A stretch of DNA of 64,000 nt from Glycomyces sp. TRM65418. GTDB taxonomy: Bacteria; Actinomycetota; Actinomycetes; Mycobacteriales; Micromonosporaceae. Shown piece by piece: positions 48,601-58,049 of the stretch; within the stretch, counting starts at the first letter, position 1, and each line of letters begins with the position of its first letter. The stretch lies in NCBI RefSeq assembly GCF_019710475.1, contig NZ_JAJFAX010000005.1, forward strand, positions 1 to 64,000, given 5' to 3'. The notes beneath the pieces are model-generated. The model was not told where the DNA came from. It saw only the letters and a program-made list of their open reading frames with translations, and ran no database searches. The translations under genes were made by a program, and so were the position numbers.

Positions 48601-50529
48601 GCCCCGCTGGCGGGCGTCGAGGTCCTCCAGGAGCGGGTCCGACTCGGCGACCGAGGCGATGGCCTCGGCCTTGCGTTCGAGGTCGGCGATCTGCTCGAAG
48701 TACGCGGCGAAGGCGTCCCCGCGTTCGAGGAAGGCGACGGCGCGGCGGCCGGTGGCGTCGAGCGACTCGGTGACGTCGGCGGCGAGCGCGTCGATCCCGG
48801 CGAGGTCGATGTAGCGGGTCTCGCGGAGCGTCACGAGGTGGCCGCCGGCGCCGCGCAGTTCGGCGAGGAGCCCGACCCAGTCCTCGGCGGACTTGGGGGC
48901 CTCGCCGCGGGCGCGGCGCAGGAGCCGCACGGTGTCGGTGCGGGCCTGCTCCAGGGCCTTCGCGGCCTCGGCGGTCAGCTCGGCGACGGTGGCGTACTCG
49001 TCGAGGACGGCCTCGGCGGTGTCGCGGACGCGGGCGAGGCTCTCGTCGAGGCCGTGGAGGCCCTCGTCGCCGAGCCACGGGTAGTCGTCGAGGCAGCGGG
49101 TGGCGGCGGCGATGAGCGCTTCGAAGACCGCCTGGGCCGGTTCCATCTCGCGGACCAGGCGAGCCACCGAGAGCGCGTCGGAGACGGCGCGGACGGCCTC
49201 GGCGTTGCCGATGCGGTGGACGGGGGTGTCGCCGGTCTCGGCCGCGGCGGCGTAGGCCTCGGACACGAACGGGGTCGACCAGATCTGCATGGGGTGGACG
49301 CGGGTGGCCTCTTCGCCGGTGAAGCGGAAGGCCGCGAGGGTGCCGTCGTCGAAGAGCGCGTAGCCGTGGACGCTCATGGGCGCGGCCACTTCCTTGCGGA
49401 TGACGTTGTACGGCAGCAGGAGCGAGCGGCCCTCGGCTTCGTGGTAGAAGACGTAGAGGACGTCTTCGCCGTTGGGGGAGCGGATGACCTTCTTGAAGCG
49501 CAGGTCGGCGACGTCGTGGTCGAAGGTCTTGAGTCTGCCTTCGTTGAGGTAGTAGCCGCCGGGGAAGATCAGGCCGTGGTCTTCGGGGAGGCGGCGGCAG
49601 GACTGGCCGATGGCGTCGGCGCGGACGATCTTCCCGGTGCGGGAGTTGAAGATCAGGTAGCGGGTGACGGTCTCCTTGTACGGGAGGACCCGCAGGAGGA
49701 TGAGCGGCCCGATGCGCGCGTAGGCGATCTCGGCGTCGGCGAGGGACTGGAGCGGCTCGGCGACGGGCTCGGCGTACACGCCCTCGCCGGACTCGGTGTT
49801 GTCCTCGATCTTGACGGTGAGCTCGCCGTTGAGGCACTCGACGAAGATCTCGTCCTCGATGGACACGTGCGGGTGGCGGCCGGTGACGTGGTGCTCGCGG
49901 GTGGTCGGGGTCCACTCGAAGTCGTAGGGCTCGGGCCAGACGGCGTCGGCGTCGCCGCGGGCGTCCATGTAGGTCGCGGTGCCGTCGGGGGCGAGCTGCC
50001 AGCGCAGGACGCGCTGGTCGCCGAGCTGCTCGCCGATCTTGAAGACGGCGAGGAGGCGGCCGTCGGTCTCGCGGACCTGGAGGAGCTCGGTGGAGCGGTA
50101 GTAGCGGTACATCTCGGTGAAGTCGGCGGTGAAGCGCGGCTCGTCGAGGAGGTGCCCGGGTTCGTCGACCTCGTGGAAGGCGAAGGCGTCACCGTCCCGC
50201 CCGAAGTCGTGGAGGGCGAAGACGTCGGCGACGGCCGTGTGCGACTTGAGTCCCATGTGGACGTTGTAACCGAAGAGGAGGCGGTCGCCGACGCGGGCGA
50301 TGTCGCGGGGCACGCAGTTGTTCGCGGTGCGGATGCGCGTGGTGCCCAGGAGCGTGAGCCCGGTGGAGCCGAAGGCCGCGGTGCGGGCGGCGTTGAGGGC
50401 CTCGGCGCGGTCGGCGAGCTCGGCGGCGAAGTCGCCGAGCCGGGACGACAGGACCTCGTAGGTGCCGGCGTCGAGCGACGAGGCGGGGGCGGGCGCGACC
50501 CCGGCTGGGGCGGTCTTCTCTTCGGCCAT
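45610..50529 (-). CDS. Giant AAA+ ATPase (DNA repair ATPase-like, DUF3686 type)
   Basis: This 1639-residue protein begins with a region of about 450 residues with many beta strands (including RTANNCVPRDIARVGDRLLFG), then a long coiled-coil middle (about 450-900) and an AAA+ domain near residues 1265-1480. That domain has Walker A SPPGYGKTT, Walker B LLYLDDIQH and an Arg/sensor region GNPYTEAGQKF. It fits the DNA repair ATPase/DUF3686 group, known next to YqiK flotillins. ATG at 50529 precedes MAEEKTAP. Its role, DNA- or membrane-linked, is inferred. Confidence 0.85.
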   Translation of the reverse strand: MAEEKTAPAGVAPAPASSLDAGTYEVLSSRLGDFAAELADRAEALNAARTAAFGSTGLTLLGTTRIRTANNCVPRDIARVGDRLLFGYNVHMGLKSHTAVADVFALHDFGRDGDAFAFHEVDEPGHLLDEPRFTADFTEMYRYYRSTELLQVRETDGRLLAVFKIGEQLGDQRVLRWQLAPDGTATYMDARGDADAVWPEPYDFEWTPTTREHHVTGRHPHVSIEDEIFVECLNGELTVKIEDNTESGEGVYAEPVAEPLQSLADAEIAYARIGPLILLRVLPYKETVTRYLIFNSRTGKIVRADAIGQSCRRLPEDHGLIFPGGYYLNEGRLKTFDHDVADLRFKKVIRSPNGEDVLYVFYHEAEGRSLLLPYNVIRKEVAAPMSVHGYALFDDGTLAAFRFTGEEATRVHPMQIWSTPFVSEAYAAAAETGDTPVHRIGNAEAVRAVSDALSVARLVREMEPAQAVFEALIAAATRCLDDYPWLGDEGLHGLDESLARVRDTAEAVLDEYATVAELTAEAAKALEQARTDTVRLLRRARGEAPKSAEDWVGLLAELRGAGGHLVTLRETRYIDLAGIDALAADVTESLDATGRRAVAFLERGDAFAAYFEQIADLERKAEAIASVAESDPLLEDLDARQRGLETLTEVVATLEIGDAVVRTAILGRVSEVLAAVNRARATLAARRRELAVGEGRAEFAAEFALLGQSVTAAISAADTPAACDEQLGRLLLTVENLETRFADFDEFLQQLADKRTDVYEAFSSRKQHLLDEAARRAEQLAQSADRILEAVARRTAALSSLDEVNTYFATDPMVERLRKVVAELRGLDDTVRAEEIEGRIAAARAEAGRALSDRLDLFDGDAVKFGEHRIPVNTQPLDLTLVPAGEDLAFSLTGTDYRHVVDDPGFADTRPYWHQFLPSENPQVYRAEHLAAALLAEHGPAKLLAEDLPKFVSAAAAERYDEGYERGVHDADAAAILAEALRLYAASGLLRYRSAERAAAQLYWGHGIPKEERIAIRTQARSLARARAVFGRADALAELGADLGEAVSHYVNNTLIPLDVDPDLAGEYLVEELADPTGGFAVSQRARALLTAFERQIGPGAKADFESDLRALEDDMMSKWELAAVWLESFMRQTETEDFDEADLPEALAILLAEVDTYDVTAELSSKVTGLLGTHPRVEGRVLPLRLDEFLARTGAFRRTVLPGYRAYQRRRAEIIETHRRTLRVEEFKPKTMAGFVRNQLIDDVYLPLIGSNLAKQIGAGSGEGRRTDQSGMLMLISPPGYGKTTLMEYVADRLGMLLVKVNGPALGHETVSVDPDDAPNATARAEVQKINFALEAGNNVLLYLDDIQHTNPELLQKFISLCDAQRKMEGVWNGRTRTYDLRGKRFAVCMAGNPYTEAGQKFRIPDMLANRADVWNLGDVLSGRDAVFAQSYIENALTSNKVTAPLAGRDRADTALLIRLASGDPTAAPEALKHPYSAGELDQLLSVLRKLVRIQKTVLANNLAYIASAAMDDASRTEPPFLLQGSYRNMNRLAERVVPVMNDDELEAVIDDHYAGEAQTLASGAEANLLKLAELRGRLTEERAARWEAVKEAFRREQTLGGSSDDPMSRAVGAITLLADRVKGIEAALQQNRRAFGE

Positions 50530-50607
50530 GGGTTCCCCTGGGAGCGTTGGGAGGCGGACGGCGGTGGGACCGCAGACCCGGGCAGGGTCCGCGGTCCCGG
50601 GAGCGGT

Positions 50608-52671
50608 TTACTTGGCGATCTCCAGGGCGGGCCGCTCGGCGACGCCGAGTTCCTTCGCCTTGCCGAGGAGACCGGAGAGCACGTCGTGGTCGCCGCCGCT
50701 CTGCATGAGCTTGACGAGCGCGGCCGAGACCGTCAGGTTCTTGACGTCCTCGCTGCCCACGGTCGCGAACGCCGCCTTGAGGTCCTCGGCGAACGACGTG
50801 GCGCCGTTGCCCCAGCCCGCGGCGACGGTCTGCGCGACCTCGGAGTGGGCGACGAACCCGTCCACGGCCTTGCCGTAGCCGATCGCGCCGACGACCCGGT
50901 CGAAGAACTGGGTGTCGCCGCCGACCAGCGAGATGTCGGCCTTCGACAGGCCCGCGGCGATGACGCTCGCCTGCTGCTCGGCGATCGAGCGACGGGCCTC
51001 GATCTCGGCGCCGCGCAGCTCCTTCTCCATCTCCAGGCGCAGGCGGTACTCCTCGTGCCCGCGCGAGGCCTCGGAGAGGGCGTCCATGGCGGCGGCCTTC
51101 TCGGTGAGGCCCGCGGACTCGGCGACGAGCTTCTCGCGCAGGGCGTTCGCCTCGGACGTGCCCTTCGCGGCGGTCGCGGTCGCCTCGGCCTTGCCGATGG
51201 CGGCCATGGCCTCGGCCTCGGCCAGGCCCTTCGCCTCGGCGGCCTTCGCCTCGGCGAGCCCGCCCTTCTCGATCGCGTCGGCCTCGGCCTCGCGGACCTG
51301 GACCTCCGCCAGGCCCGGGGCGGCCGCGATGGCCTGGTCCCCTTCGGCCTGGCGGATCTTGGCGCGCGCTTCGAGCTCGGCGGCCTGCTGGGCCGCTTCG
51401 GCCTCGGTGAGCCGCTGGCGGGCGAGGTGCTTGGACGCGGCCTCGGCGGCCTCGGCGGCCTTGATGTCCTTGACCAGGCTCTCCTGGGCCTCGGCTTCGG
51501 CGAGGATGATGACGCGCTGGCGTTCGCGCTCGGCCTCCTCGGTGGCGCGCAGGCGCTTGATGCCCTCTTCCTGCTCGGCGACGGTCTTCTCGACGGCGAT
51601 GCGCTCGCGGACGACGTCGGCGATGTCGCGCTTCTGCGCCTCGAGCTCCTTCTGCGCGGCGATGCGGGCGAGCTCCTCCTCGCGTTCGCGGCCCACGACC
51701 TCGAGGATGCGGTCCTTCTCGATCCGCTCGGTCTCCACGGCGATGACGCGCTCGCGGTTCTTCTCGGCGACGGCGATCTCGCGCAGGCGGTTCTCGTGCT
51801 GGATGCCGGTGGCCTCTTCGGTCCTGATCCGGGCGGTCTCGCTCTTGAGGCGCTCCTCGGCCTGGACCTTCTGGACCTCGGCGGACTCGCGGGCGCGGAG
51901 GGTCTCGATCTCGCGCTGCTGGCGGATCTCGGCCTCGGTCTGGCGGCGCTCGAGTTCGAGCACGGCCTCCCGGGCCTCGACGTCCTGGCGCTTGATCTCC
52001 TTCTCCTCGGTGCGGCGGTGCTCGTTCGTGGTCACCGCTTCGATGGCCGTGAGCTGGGTGATCTTGCGGATGCCCTGCGCGTCGAGGATGTTCTTGGGGT
52101 CGAGCTGGTCCATCGGGGTCTGCTCGAGGTAGTCGATCGCCGCGTCCTCGAGGGAGTACCCGTTGAGGTCGGTGCCGATGACGTTGAGGATGCGGTCGCG
52201 GAACTCGTCGCGGTTGGTGTAGAGGTCGGTGAAGTCGAGCTGCTTGCCGACGGTCTTGAGCGCCTCGGCGAACTTGGCGTTGAACAGCTCCTGCAGCGTG
52301 TCCTGGTCGGAGGCGCGCTTGGTGCCGATCGCGCCGGCCACGTTGAGGACGTCGTCCACGGTGGCGTTGACCCGCACGAAGAACGTGATGGAGATGTCGG
52401 CGCGGATGTTGTCCTGGCAGATCAGGCCGTCCTTGCCCGCGCGGTTGATCTCGATCGTCTTGACCGAGATGTCCATGTACTCGGCGCGGTGGATGATCGG
52501 CAGCACCAGGGCGGAGGTGAAGGAGACCTTCCGGGTGCGCAGCTTCGTGACGACCAGGGCCTGGCCTGGCGCGACCTTCCGATACAGGCGTATGACCATG
52601 AGCAGCACGCCGAGGAAGACGAGCGCGCCGACCACGAGGCCGATCAGCGCCGTCGAGTTGGAGGTGTCCAT
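50608..52671 (-). CDS. Flotillin-family (YqiK-type) protein
   Basis: This 687-residue protein has one N-terminal membrane segment (about 8-29, ALIGLVVGALVFLGVLLMVI), a band-7/SPFH domain (about 35-210; GQALVVTKLRTRKVSF, SITFFVRVNA), and a very long charged coiled coil (about 230-620). Flotillins organise membrane microdomains. The gene lies 78 bp before the giant ATPase gene and in the same direction, which suggests a shared transcript and complex. ATG at 52671. Confidence 0.9.
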   Translation of the reverse strand: MDTSNSTALIGLVVGALVFLGVLLMVIRLYRKVAPGQALVVTKLRTRKVSFTSALVLPIIHRAEYMDISVKTIEINRAGKDGLICQDNIRADISITFFVRVNATVDDVLNVAGAIGTKRASDQDTLQELFNAKFAEALKTVGKQLDFTDLYTNRDEFRDRILNVIGTDLNGYSLEDAAIDYLEQTPMDQLDPKNILDAQGIRKITQLTAIEAVTTNEHRRTEEKEIKRQDVEAREAVLELERRQTEAEIRQQREIETLRARESAEVQKVQAEERLKSETARIRTEEATGIQHENRLREIAVAEKNRERVIAVETERIEKDRILEVVGREREEELARIAAQKELEAQKRDIADVVRERIAVEKTVAEQEEGIKRLRATEEAERERQRVIILAEAEAQESLVKDIKAAEAAEAASKHLARQRLTEAEAAQQAAELEARAKIRQAEGDQAIAAAPGLAEVQVREAEADAIEKGGLAEAKAAEAKGLAEAEAMAAIGKAEATATAAKGTSEANALREKLVAESAGLTEKAAAMDALSEASRGHEEYRLRLEMEKELRGAEIEARRSIAEQQASVIAAGLSKADISLVGGDTQFFDRVVGAIGYGKAVDGFVAHSEVAQTVAAGWGNGATSFAEDLKAAFATVGSEDVKNLTVSAALVKLMQSGGDHDVLSGLLGKAKELGVAERPALEIAK

Positions 52672-52910
52672 GCGGTGGTTCCTAACGGGACTTCGGGGGG
52701 AACGGGACTGGCCGGCGGCGCGGCTCGGCGTCGGACGACGGCGTGGTCGAGTGACGGCGGCGCCGCCGAAGCGGGCGTGCCCACACCCTAACCAAGACCT
52801 GCTCACCGCGGGGGACGCGAGGCCCGCGGCGGCACGAATCCGGGAGACCCAAACCGGGAATCCGGTGGGAATCCCGCCCGGACCGGTGTGACGTGAAGGC
52901 GCGGTGGCCG

Positions 52911-53570
52911 CTACGACTCGGCGACCGCGACCTCCGGCGGCATGGCCACCGGCACGACCAGGAACACCCGGTCCGCCTCGTCGTAGTCGAAGACGACGAC
53001 CTTGGAGTGGCGCGCGAACAGGGCGTCGTCGATGCCGTCGGGCTCGTGCGGGGAGCGGCGCACGTTGATGAGCAGCAGCTGGCCCTCCTCGTCGGTGATC
53101 TCCGCCTGCCCCGAGTCGAGCGTCACGGTGCCGGTGCGCACGACGCACACCTTGCCGACCAGGTCGGCGTGCGCGGTGGCCGGGGCGTCCTCGAAGAGCT
53201 TCGCGAGCGGGCCGGTGAGCAGCTTCGCCCCGAGCATGCCGACGCCGATCCCGGCGACGAGCACGGCCGTCCCCGAGGCGGCGGGCGGGATGAACAGGTC
53301 CGAGCCGCGGATCCAGGAGGCGCCGAGCACGGTCACGATCCAGCCCAACGTGATCCACAGCGAGAGCACGACGGTGAAGGGCACCGCGCCGAACCCGAAG
53401 GCCGACCAGAAGCCGCCCCCCGCGTCCAGCTCGGCGTCCCCGCCGACGTCCACGATGTCGACGTCGAGGGCGCCGACGACGACGGTGAGCCAGTACAGGA
53501 CCACGAGGATGAGGCCGAAGGAGAAGACGACCGGCGGGAAGGATAGGGCAATATCCAGAAAGTCACTCAT
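52911..53570 (-). CDS. YqiJ-like membrane protein with NfeD/OB domain
   Basis: This 219-residue protein has three hydrophobic segments (about 10-35, 60-85 and 100-125) and a C-terminal OB-like domain (LVGKVCVVRTGTVTLDSGQA). NfeD-like OB proteins form pairs with flotillins. It is the first gene of the run 53570-45610 and lies 240 bp upstream of the flotillin gene. It is inferred to assemble with the flotillin in the membrane. Confidence 0.82.
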   Translation of the reverse strand: MSDFLDIALSFPPVVFSFGLILVVLYWLTVVVGALDVDIVDVGGDAELDAGGGFWSAFGFGAVPFTVVLSLWITLGWIVTVLGASWIRGSDLFIPPAASGTAVLVAGIGVGMLGAKLLTGPLAKLFEDAPATAHADLVGKVCVVRTGTVTLDSGQAEITDEEGQLLLINVRRSPHEPDGIDDALFARHSKVVVFDYDEADRVFLVVPVAMPPEVAVAES

Positions 53571-53913
53571 GGGGCACGGGTCCTTCTTGGCGAATCCGAG
53601 GTTCGGCCCGCATGGCGATGCCCGCAGGCGTTGTTCGGTTCTGTCTGCCGCACGCGCGGGAGCTCTGCGCGGGCGGGCGATGGCGTTCGGGCGGCACACG
53701 CTCCGGGTCAGCGAGATCGGGCCTGCTTCTAGGGTAATGCACGCGCCCCATCCGGGGAAGACTGCGCAAAGCGGACGCTTCGAGCCCCGCGGCGGGCCCG
53801 CGGGCCGAGTGCGGCAGGGCCGCCCCGCGCCCCGCCGCGATATGGTGTGACCGGTCGAACAGCAGCCGCGGCGCACCCGCGCCGCGCGGCCCTCGAACCC
53901 GCAAGGAGGTCCG
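53571..53913. other. Divergent promoter region
   Basis: This 343-bp spacer separates the YqiJ-like and FtsK-like genes. No gene or RNA is recognised in it. It probably holds both promoters; AAGGAGG at 53901 is the ribosome site of the next gene. Confidence 0.5.
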
Positions 53914-56334
53914 GTGCCCGGTTTCCAGACTGCGCTGGCGAACGCGGCCGCAGGCTGCGACACGGCCGCCGCCCGGCTCGGGCACGCGGCGCAGCGCCTC
54001 GGCGACGCCGCACACCGGGCCCCCGTGGACCCCGCGCTCCTCGCCGCCGAACGCCAGATCGCCGAGGCCGCCACCGCGTCCGCCCAGCAGCTGCGCGCCG
54101 ACCCCGAACTCCTGCCGGCCGGCCGCGTCCTCCTCCACGAAGGACGCACCCTGCCGCTCCTGGTCCCCTTCGGCGAGCGCGGGCACCTCGCGACCTCGCT
54201 CGACGCCCGCGTCGAGGGCGTCGCGACGCTGGTGCGGACCGCGATCCTCCACGCCGTCGGCACCCGCGAACCCGGCCGGCTGCGCGTCGTCGGCGTCGAC
54301 ACCGCGACCCTCGGGGCCGCGTTCGCGCCGCTGCGGCCGCTGGCCGACGCCGGCGTGATCGAAGCGGTCGCCACCGACGCGCGCGCCGCCGCCGACGCCG
54401 TCGCCATGGCCGAAGCCCATGTGGCCGAGCACATCGCGGGGCGGCGCGGCGACCGGATGCTCTTCGTCGTCGCCTCCCTCGGGGAGGCCCCGCGCACGCT
54501 CGTCGAACGCATCGACGCGCTCGCCCGCGGCGGCCTGGCCCACGGCGTGACCGTCCTCGCGTGCGGGCTGCCCGGGCTGCCCCAGGCCGCGGTCATGCAC
54601 GCCGCCGACGGGCGGGTCGCGATCACGAACCCGCCCGCCGCGCCGTTCGGCCGCGGCGAGCGCCTGGCCGCCCCGGTCGACTGGCCCGAGACCCCCGACC
54701 CGTCCTATGTGTCCGGAGAGGCGCAGCGGCTCGCCGAGCGCGCCCGGGCCGCCGCGACGCTCACCTTCGCCGACCTCATCCCCCCGCGGCCCGAGTCGAA
54801 CGACCCCGCCCGCGGCCTGGAGGTCCTCATCGGACGCGACGCCGCCGGGGAGGTGCGGCTGCGCTTCGACGACGCGACCCCGCACTGGCTCGTCGGCGGG
54901 CGCACCGGCGGCGGCAAGACCGTGTTCCTCCTCGACGTCCTCTACGGGCTCGCCTCCCGGTACGCCCCTTCGGACCTGGCGCTGTTCCTCCTCGACTTCA
55001 AGGAAGGCGTCTCGTTCACCGAGTTCATCCCGACCGAGCGGGACACCACGTTCATCCCCCACGCGCGCGCCGTCGGCGTCGAGTCCGACCGCGAGTACGG
55101 GCTCGCCGTCCTCAAGACGCTGAACGAGGAGATGACGCGCCGCTCCACCGTGATGAAGCGGCACGGCGTGGCCTCGTTCGCGGGCCTGCGCGACCACGAG
55201 GCGTATCCGCGGATCGTGTGCGTCGCCGACGAGTTCCAGGTGCTCCTCGCCGGGAACGACCGCGTCGCCTCCGAGGCCGTGGCCCTGCTGGAGAACCTGG
55301 CGCGCAAGGGCCGCTCCTACGGCGTGCACCTCGTGCTCGCGTCGCAGACGCTCTCGGGGATCGAGGCGCTGTGGGCGAAGAAGGACTCGATCTTCGGGCA
55401 GTTCCCGATGCGCATCGCCCTGCCGGGCGCGCGCACGGTGCTCGAGCCGAACAACGACGCGTCCTCGCGGATCTCGCTCGGGCAGGTCGTGGTCAACACC
55501 GAGGGCGGCACCGCCGGAGCCGACCGGGTCGCGCGGTTCCCGAACACCGACCACGACGTCATGCTCCGGCTGCGCGAGCAGCTCAACGCCGTCCACAGCG
55601 GCGTCGGCGCGCCGCGCGTGTTCTACGGCTACCGGCCGGTCCACCTGGCCGACACCCTCCCCGGGGAGCGGCGGCCGGGACGGGCGCTGCTGGGCCGGGA
55701 GGTCTCGCTGCACCTCAACGCCGTCGGCGTCGACCTCGACCGCCGGCCCGGGCGGCACCTGGCCGTGCTCGGCTCCGACCCCGCGGGCGGCGAGGCCCTG
55801 GAGGCGGCCGTGGCGAGCCTCGCCGGGAACGGCGCCCGCGTCTGGGGCGTCGACTTCACCGGGAACGCGATCCTGCGGGACGCCGCCGACCGGATCGCGC
55901 CGGACGCGTTCGTCGCACGACTCGCCGAGATCCCCGACGGCACCGTGCTCGCCGCGTGGGGCCTCGACGCGGCGGCCCTGGACCTGAAGGCGCAGAAGAC
56001 CCTGCGGGACCTGCTGCGCACCGGCCCCGCCCGGGACGTGCACCTGCTCGGCTGGTGGCGGAACTTCCGGCGCTTCACCGACGACATCGGCGGCAGCGCC
56101 GGACGCGAGGACGTCGCGTGCGCGCTCGTCCTCAACCTGCCCGGCGGCGAGATCATGGGCCACTTCGGACAGCAGTTCCAGCACTGGCACCCCCGGCCCG
56201 GGCGGGCGCTCCTCGTCGACCGGCACGCCGACACCGGCGGCGGCAGGCTCGTCGTCCCGTTCTCCCGGTCCGAGGACCACGGCCCCGGGCACCAGCGCAG
56301 TGGTGACAGCGTGATCGAGAGGACCCGCCGGTGA
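53914..56334 (+). CDS. FtsK/HerA-like DNA translocase
   Basis: This 806-residue protein has a helical N-terminal part (about 1-300) and an FtsK-type ATPase domain (Walker A GGRTGGGKT at about 328-336, Walker B CVADEFQVLL near 435, and ARKGRSYGVHLVLASQ). There is no membrane segment in it. GTG at 53914 follows AAGGAGG. It is divergent from the flotillin operon and overlaps its partner gene by ATGA. It probably pumps DNA or a nucleoprotein near the membrane complex. Confidence 0.85.
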   Translation: MPGFQTALANAAAGCDTAAARLGHAAQRLGDAAHRAPVDPALLAAERQIAEAATASAQQLRADPELLPAGRVLLHEGRTLPLLVPFGERGHLATSLDARVEGVATLVRTAILHAVGTREPGRLRVVGVDTATLGAAFAPLRPLADAGVIEAVATDARAAADAVAMAEAHVAEHIAGRRGDRMLFVVASLGEAPRTLVERIDALARGGLAHGVTVLACGLPGLPQAAVMHAADGRVAITNPPAAPFGRGERLAAPVDWPETPDPSYVSGEAQRLAERARAAATLTFADLIPPRPESNDPARGLEVLIGRDAAGEVRLRFDDATPHWLVGGRTGGGKTVFLLDVLYGLASRYAPSDLALFLLDFKEGVSFTEFIPTERDTTFIPHARAVGVESDREYGLAVLKTLNEEMTRRSTVMKRHGVASFAGLRDHEAYPRIVCVADEFQVLLAGNDRVASEAVALLENLARKGRSYGVHLVLASQTLSGIEALWAKKDSIFGQFPMRIALPGARTVLEPNNDASSRISLGQVVVNTEGGTAGADRVARFPNTDHDVMLRLREQLNAVHSGVGAPRVFYGYRPVHLADTLPGERRPGRALLGREVSLHLNAVGVDLDRRPGRHLAVLGSDPAGGEALEAAVASLAGNGARVWGVDFTGNAILRDAADRIAPDAFVARLAEIPDGTVLAAWGLDAAALDLKAQKTLRDLLRTGPARDVHLLGWWRNFRRFTDDIGGSAGREDVACALVLNLPGGEIMGHFGQQFQHWHPRPGRALLVDRHADTGGGRLVVPFSRSEDHGPGHQRSGDSVIERTRR

Positions 56335-56987
56335 CCGCCTTCGACGACTACCTCGCGCAGCTGCGCCGCCTCGACGAGGCCCGCCGCTCCGCCGACGAGG
56401 CCGCCGCCCGCTCGGCCACCGCGACCGAGTCGCTCGGCGAACGCGTCCGGCGGCTCGCCGAGCAGGCCGCCGCCCAGCGCGGCGCCGTCGACGAGCTCGC
56501 CCGAGCCGCCCGCACCGCGCCGCCGCAGCGACTGCCCGCGCCGCCGCCGCTGAGCGGCGACCCGGTCGCGGACGTCGACGCCGCCGAAGCCGACCTGGAG
56601 GCCGCCGCGGTCGAACTCGACGAGGCCCGGTACCTCGCGCACCGCCCGCCGTGGCTCCCCCGGTGGCGCGCCGACGAACGCAACGGGCTCGTCTACGGCC
56701 TCTACGCCCTCGCCGCGATCGTCGCCCACCTGGTCCTCATGCGGGTGTGGAGCGGCCTGGACGCGGGCGACTCCGCGGGGACCCAGAGCCCGCTCACCCT
56801 CGCCCTGTTCATCGGCCTGGGCCTCCTCGTCCCGTTGCTGGCGTTCGTGATCGGCTGGTTCACCATCGGGGTCGTCACGCGTCCTCCGATCGCCCGCGAG
56901 GACACCCGCCTCGAACGGCACTGGCAGATGGGCCTGGTCATCTGCGTCTCCACGCTCCTGGTGCCCCTGTACGGCGTCTTCAGCTGA
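56331..56987 (+). CDS. Coiled-coil membrane protein, partner of the FtsK-like translocase
   Basis: This 218-residue protein starts with a coiled coil (about 1-60, LRRLDEARRSADEAAARSA), continues with a second helical stretch, and ends in three membrane segments (about 122-140, 155-178 and 200-216). It starts at the ATGA overlap with the translocase gene, so the two are translated together. It likely anchors the translocase to the membrane, which fits the lack of membrane segments there. Family unknown. Confidence 0.7.
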   Translation: MTAFDDYLAQLRRLDEARRSADEAAARSATATESLGERVRRLAEQAAAQRGAVDELARAARTAPPQRLPAPPPLSGDPVADVDAAEADLEAAAVELDEARYLAHRPPWLPRWRADERNGLVYGLYALAAIVAHLVLMRVWSGLDAGDSAGTQSPLTLALFIGLGLLVPLLAFVIGWFTIGVVTRPPIAREDTRLERHWQMGLVICVSTLLVPLYGVFS

Positions 56988-57150
56988 GCGGCGAGATGAG
57001 CGTCGACGGCCACGCCCTTCCACGGTGACGGGGGCCCGAGAGGGAAGCGATCGCCCACTGCTTCGCGGACGCCGCCACGCGACTTACCGGTTCACGGCGG
57101 TGCGGTTGCGCCGCCCCGGACCTGCTCGCCGCCGCCGGGGCGCTCGAACG

Positions 57151-57561
57151 CTAACCGCTGCGGCGCTTCAGGAGATAGACGAGGCCGACCGCCGGGAGCA
57201 CCAGCGGCACATAGCCGTACCCCGACCCGAAATGGGACCACACCGAAGGCTCGGGGAACCACTGCGGCACCGCGAAGCTCAACCCGCCCACCGCGAGCAC
57301 CCCGGCCATCTCGATCCCCACCGCCAGCATCGCGAGCCGTCCCGCACCGCGGATGATCGCGACCGCGGCCACCAGGTAGATCACCGCGGCGATCGCGCTC
57401 AACGCGAAACTCACCGGCGCGTCGCCGAACTTCGTCGCCACCTGGAACAGGGCCCTCGCCCCGGCCGACACGGCGAAGACCACGTACACCAGGACGATCA
57501 GGCGGCCGAAGCCCGCCGCGAGCGAGCGCGGCGCGGCCTCGGCGGATCCGGTCTCAGACAT
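57151..57561 (-). CDS. Hypothetical membrane protein
   Basis: This 136-residue protein has four hydrophobic helices (about 20-42, 50-70, 75-95, 108-130) and a basic C-terminus. It overlaps the start of the next gene by 8 nt and is probably co-transcribed with it. No family recognised. Confidence 0.65.
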   Translation of the reverse strand: MSETGSAEAAPRSLAAGFGRLIVLVYVVFAVSAGARALFQVATKFGDAPVSFALSAIAAVIYLVAAVAIIRGAGRLAMLAVGIEMAGVLAVGGLSFAVPQWFPEPSVWSHFGSGYGYVPLVLPAVGLVYLLKRRSG

Positions 57562-57919
57562 GGATCTGGAGCTCCCAGATCTGGTGCACCCGCAGCAGCA
57601 GCGCGGCGACGATGAGGCCCGAGGCCGCCACCGTCCCGATGCCCCAGCGGCTGCGGTCGATCGACCCCCAGAAGCAGGCCGCCACGGGCACCAGGATCGT
57701 CGTGACCAGGTACGAGAAGAACAGCGCCTTCCCGCCGCCCGCCTCCCCCGGCACGATCGCGATCGACACCGCGAGCTGCACCAGCAGCAGCGCCTCCAGG
57801 ACGGCGACGCCGACGAAGTGGCGGCGGCCCACCTGGCGCGAGCGGGCCGTGTCCACGAAGAACCAGGCGCTCATCGCCAGCGCGGCGGCCTGGACGGCGA
57901 GGTAGAGCCATTCGATCAC
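57554..57919 (-). CDS. Hypothetical membrane protein
   Basis: This 121-residue protein has four hydrophobic helices (about 3-22, 35-58, 68-88, 95-115). It resembles small integral membrane proteins that occur in actinomycete two-gene pairs, without a known function. It is first of the pair with the 136-residue protein. Confidence 0.65.
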   Translation of the reverse strand: MIEWLYLAVQAAALAMSAWFFVDTARSRQVGRRHFVGVAVLEALLLVQLAVSIAIVPGEAGGGKALFFSYLVTTILVPVAACFWGSIDRSRWGIGTVAASGLIVAALLLRVHQIWELQIHV

Positions 57920-58049
57920 GCCTCGACGCTAATACAGGCGCTCCGCGGCGCCTCCGAGGCCGCACCGCGAAGTGGCCGCCGCACCGTCCCGGCGGGCGCC
58001 GGTCTCCGGAAGTTCGGCGGCGTCACCCGCCGCGACTAGACTTCCGGGC

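Noticed and set aside
44752..52791. A plus-strand open frame of about 2679 codons opposite the BRCT, AAA+ and flotillin genes
   Set aside because: It mirrors the codon pattern of real minus-strand genes in high-GC DNA, has no recognisable domains, and runs across their boundaries.
53563..56292. Long minus-strand open frame opposite the FtsK-like gene
   Set aside because: It has no domain and no start signal; the plus-strand frame shows Walker A and B motifs.
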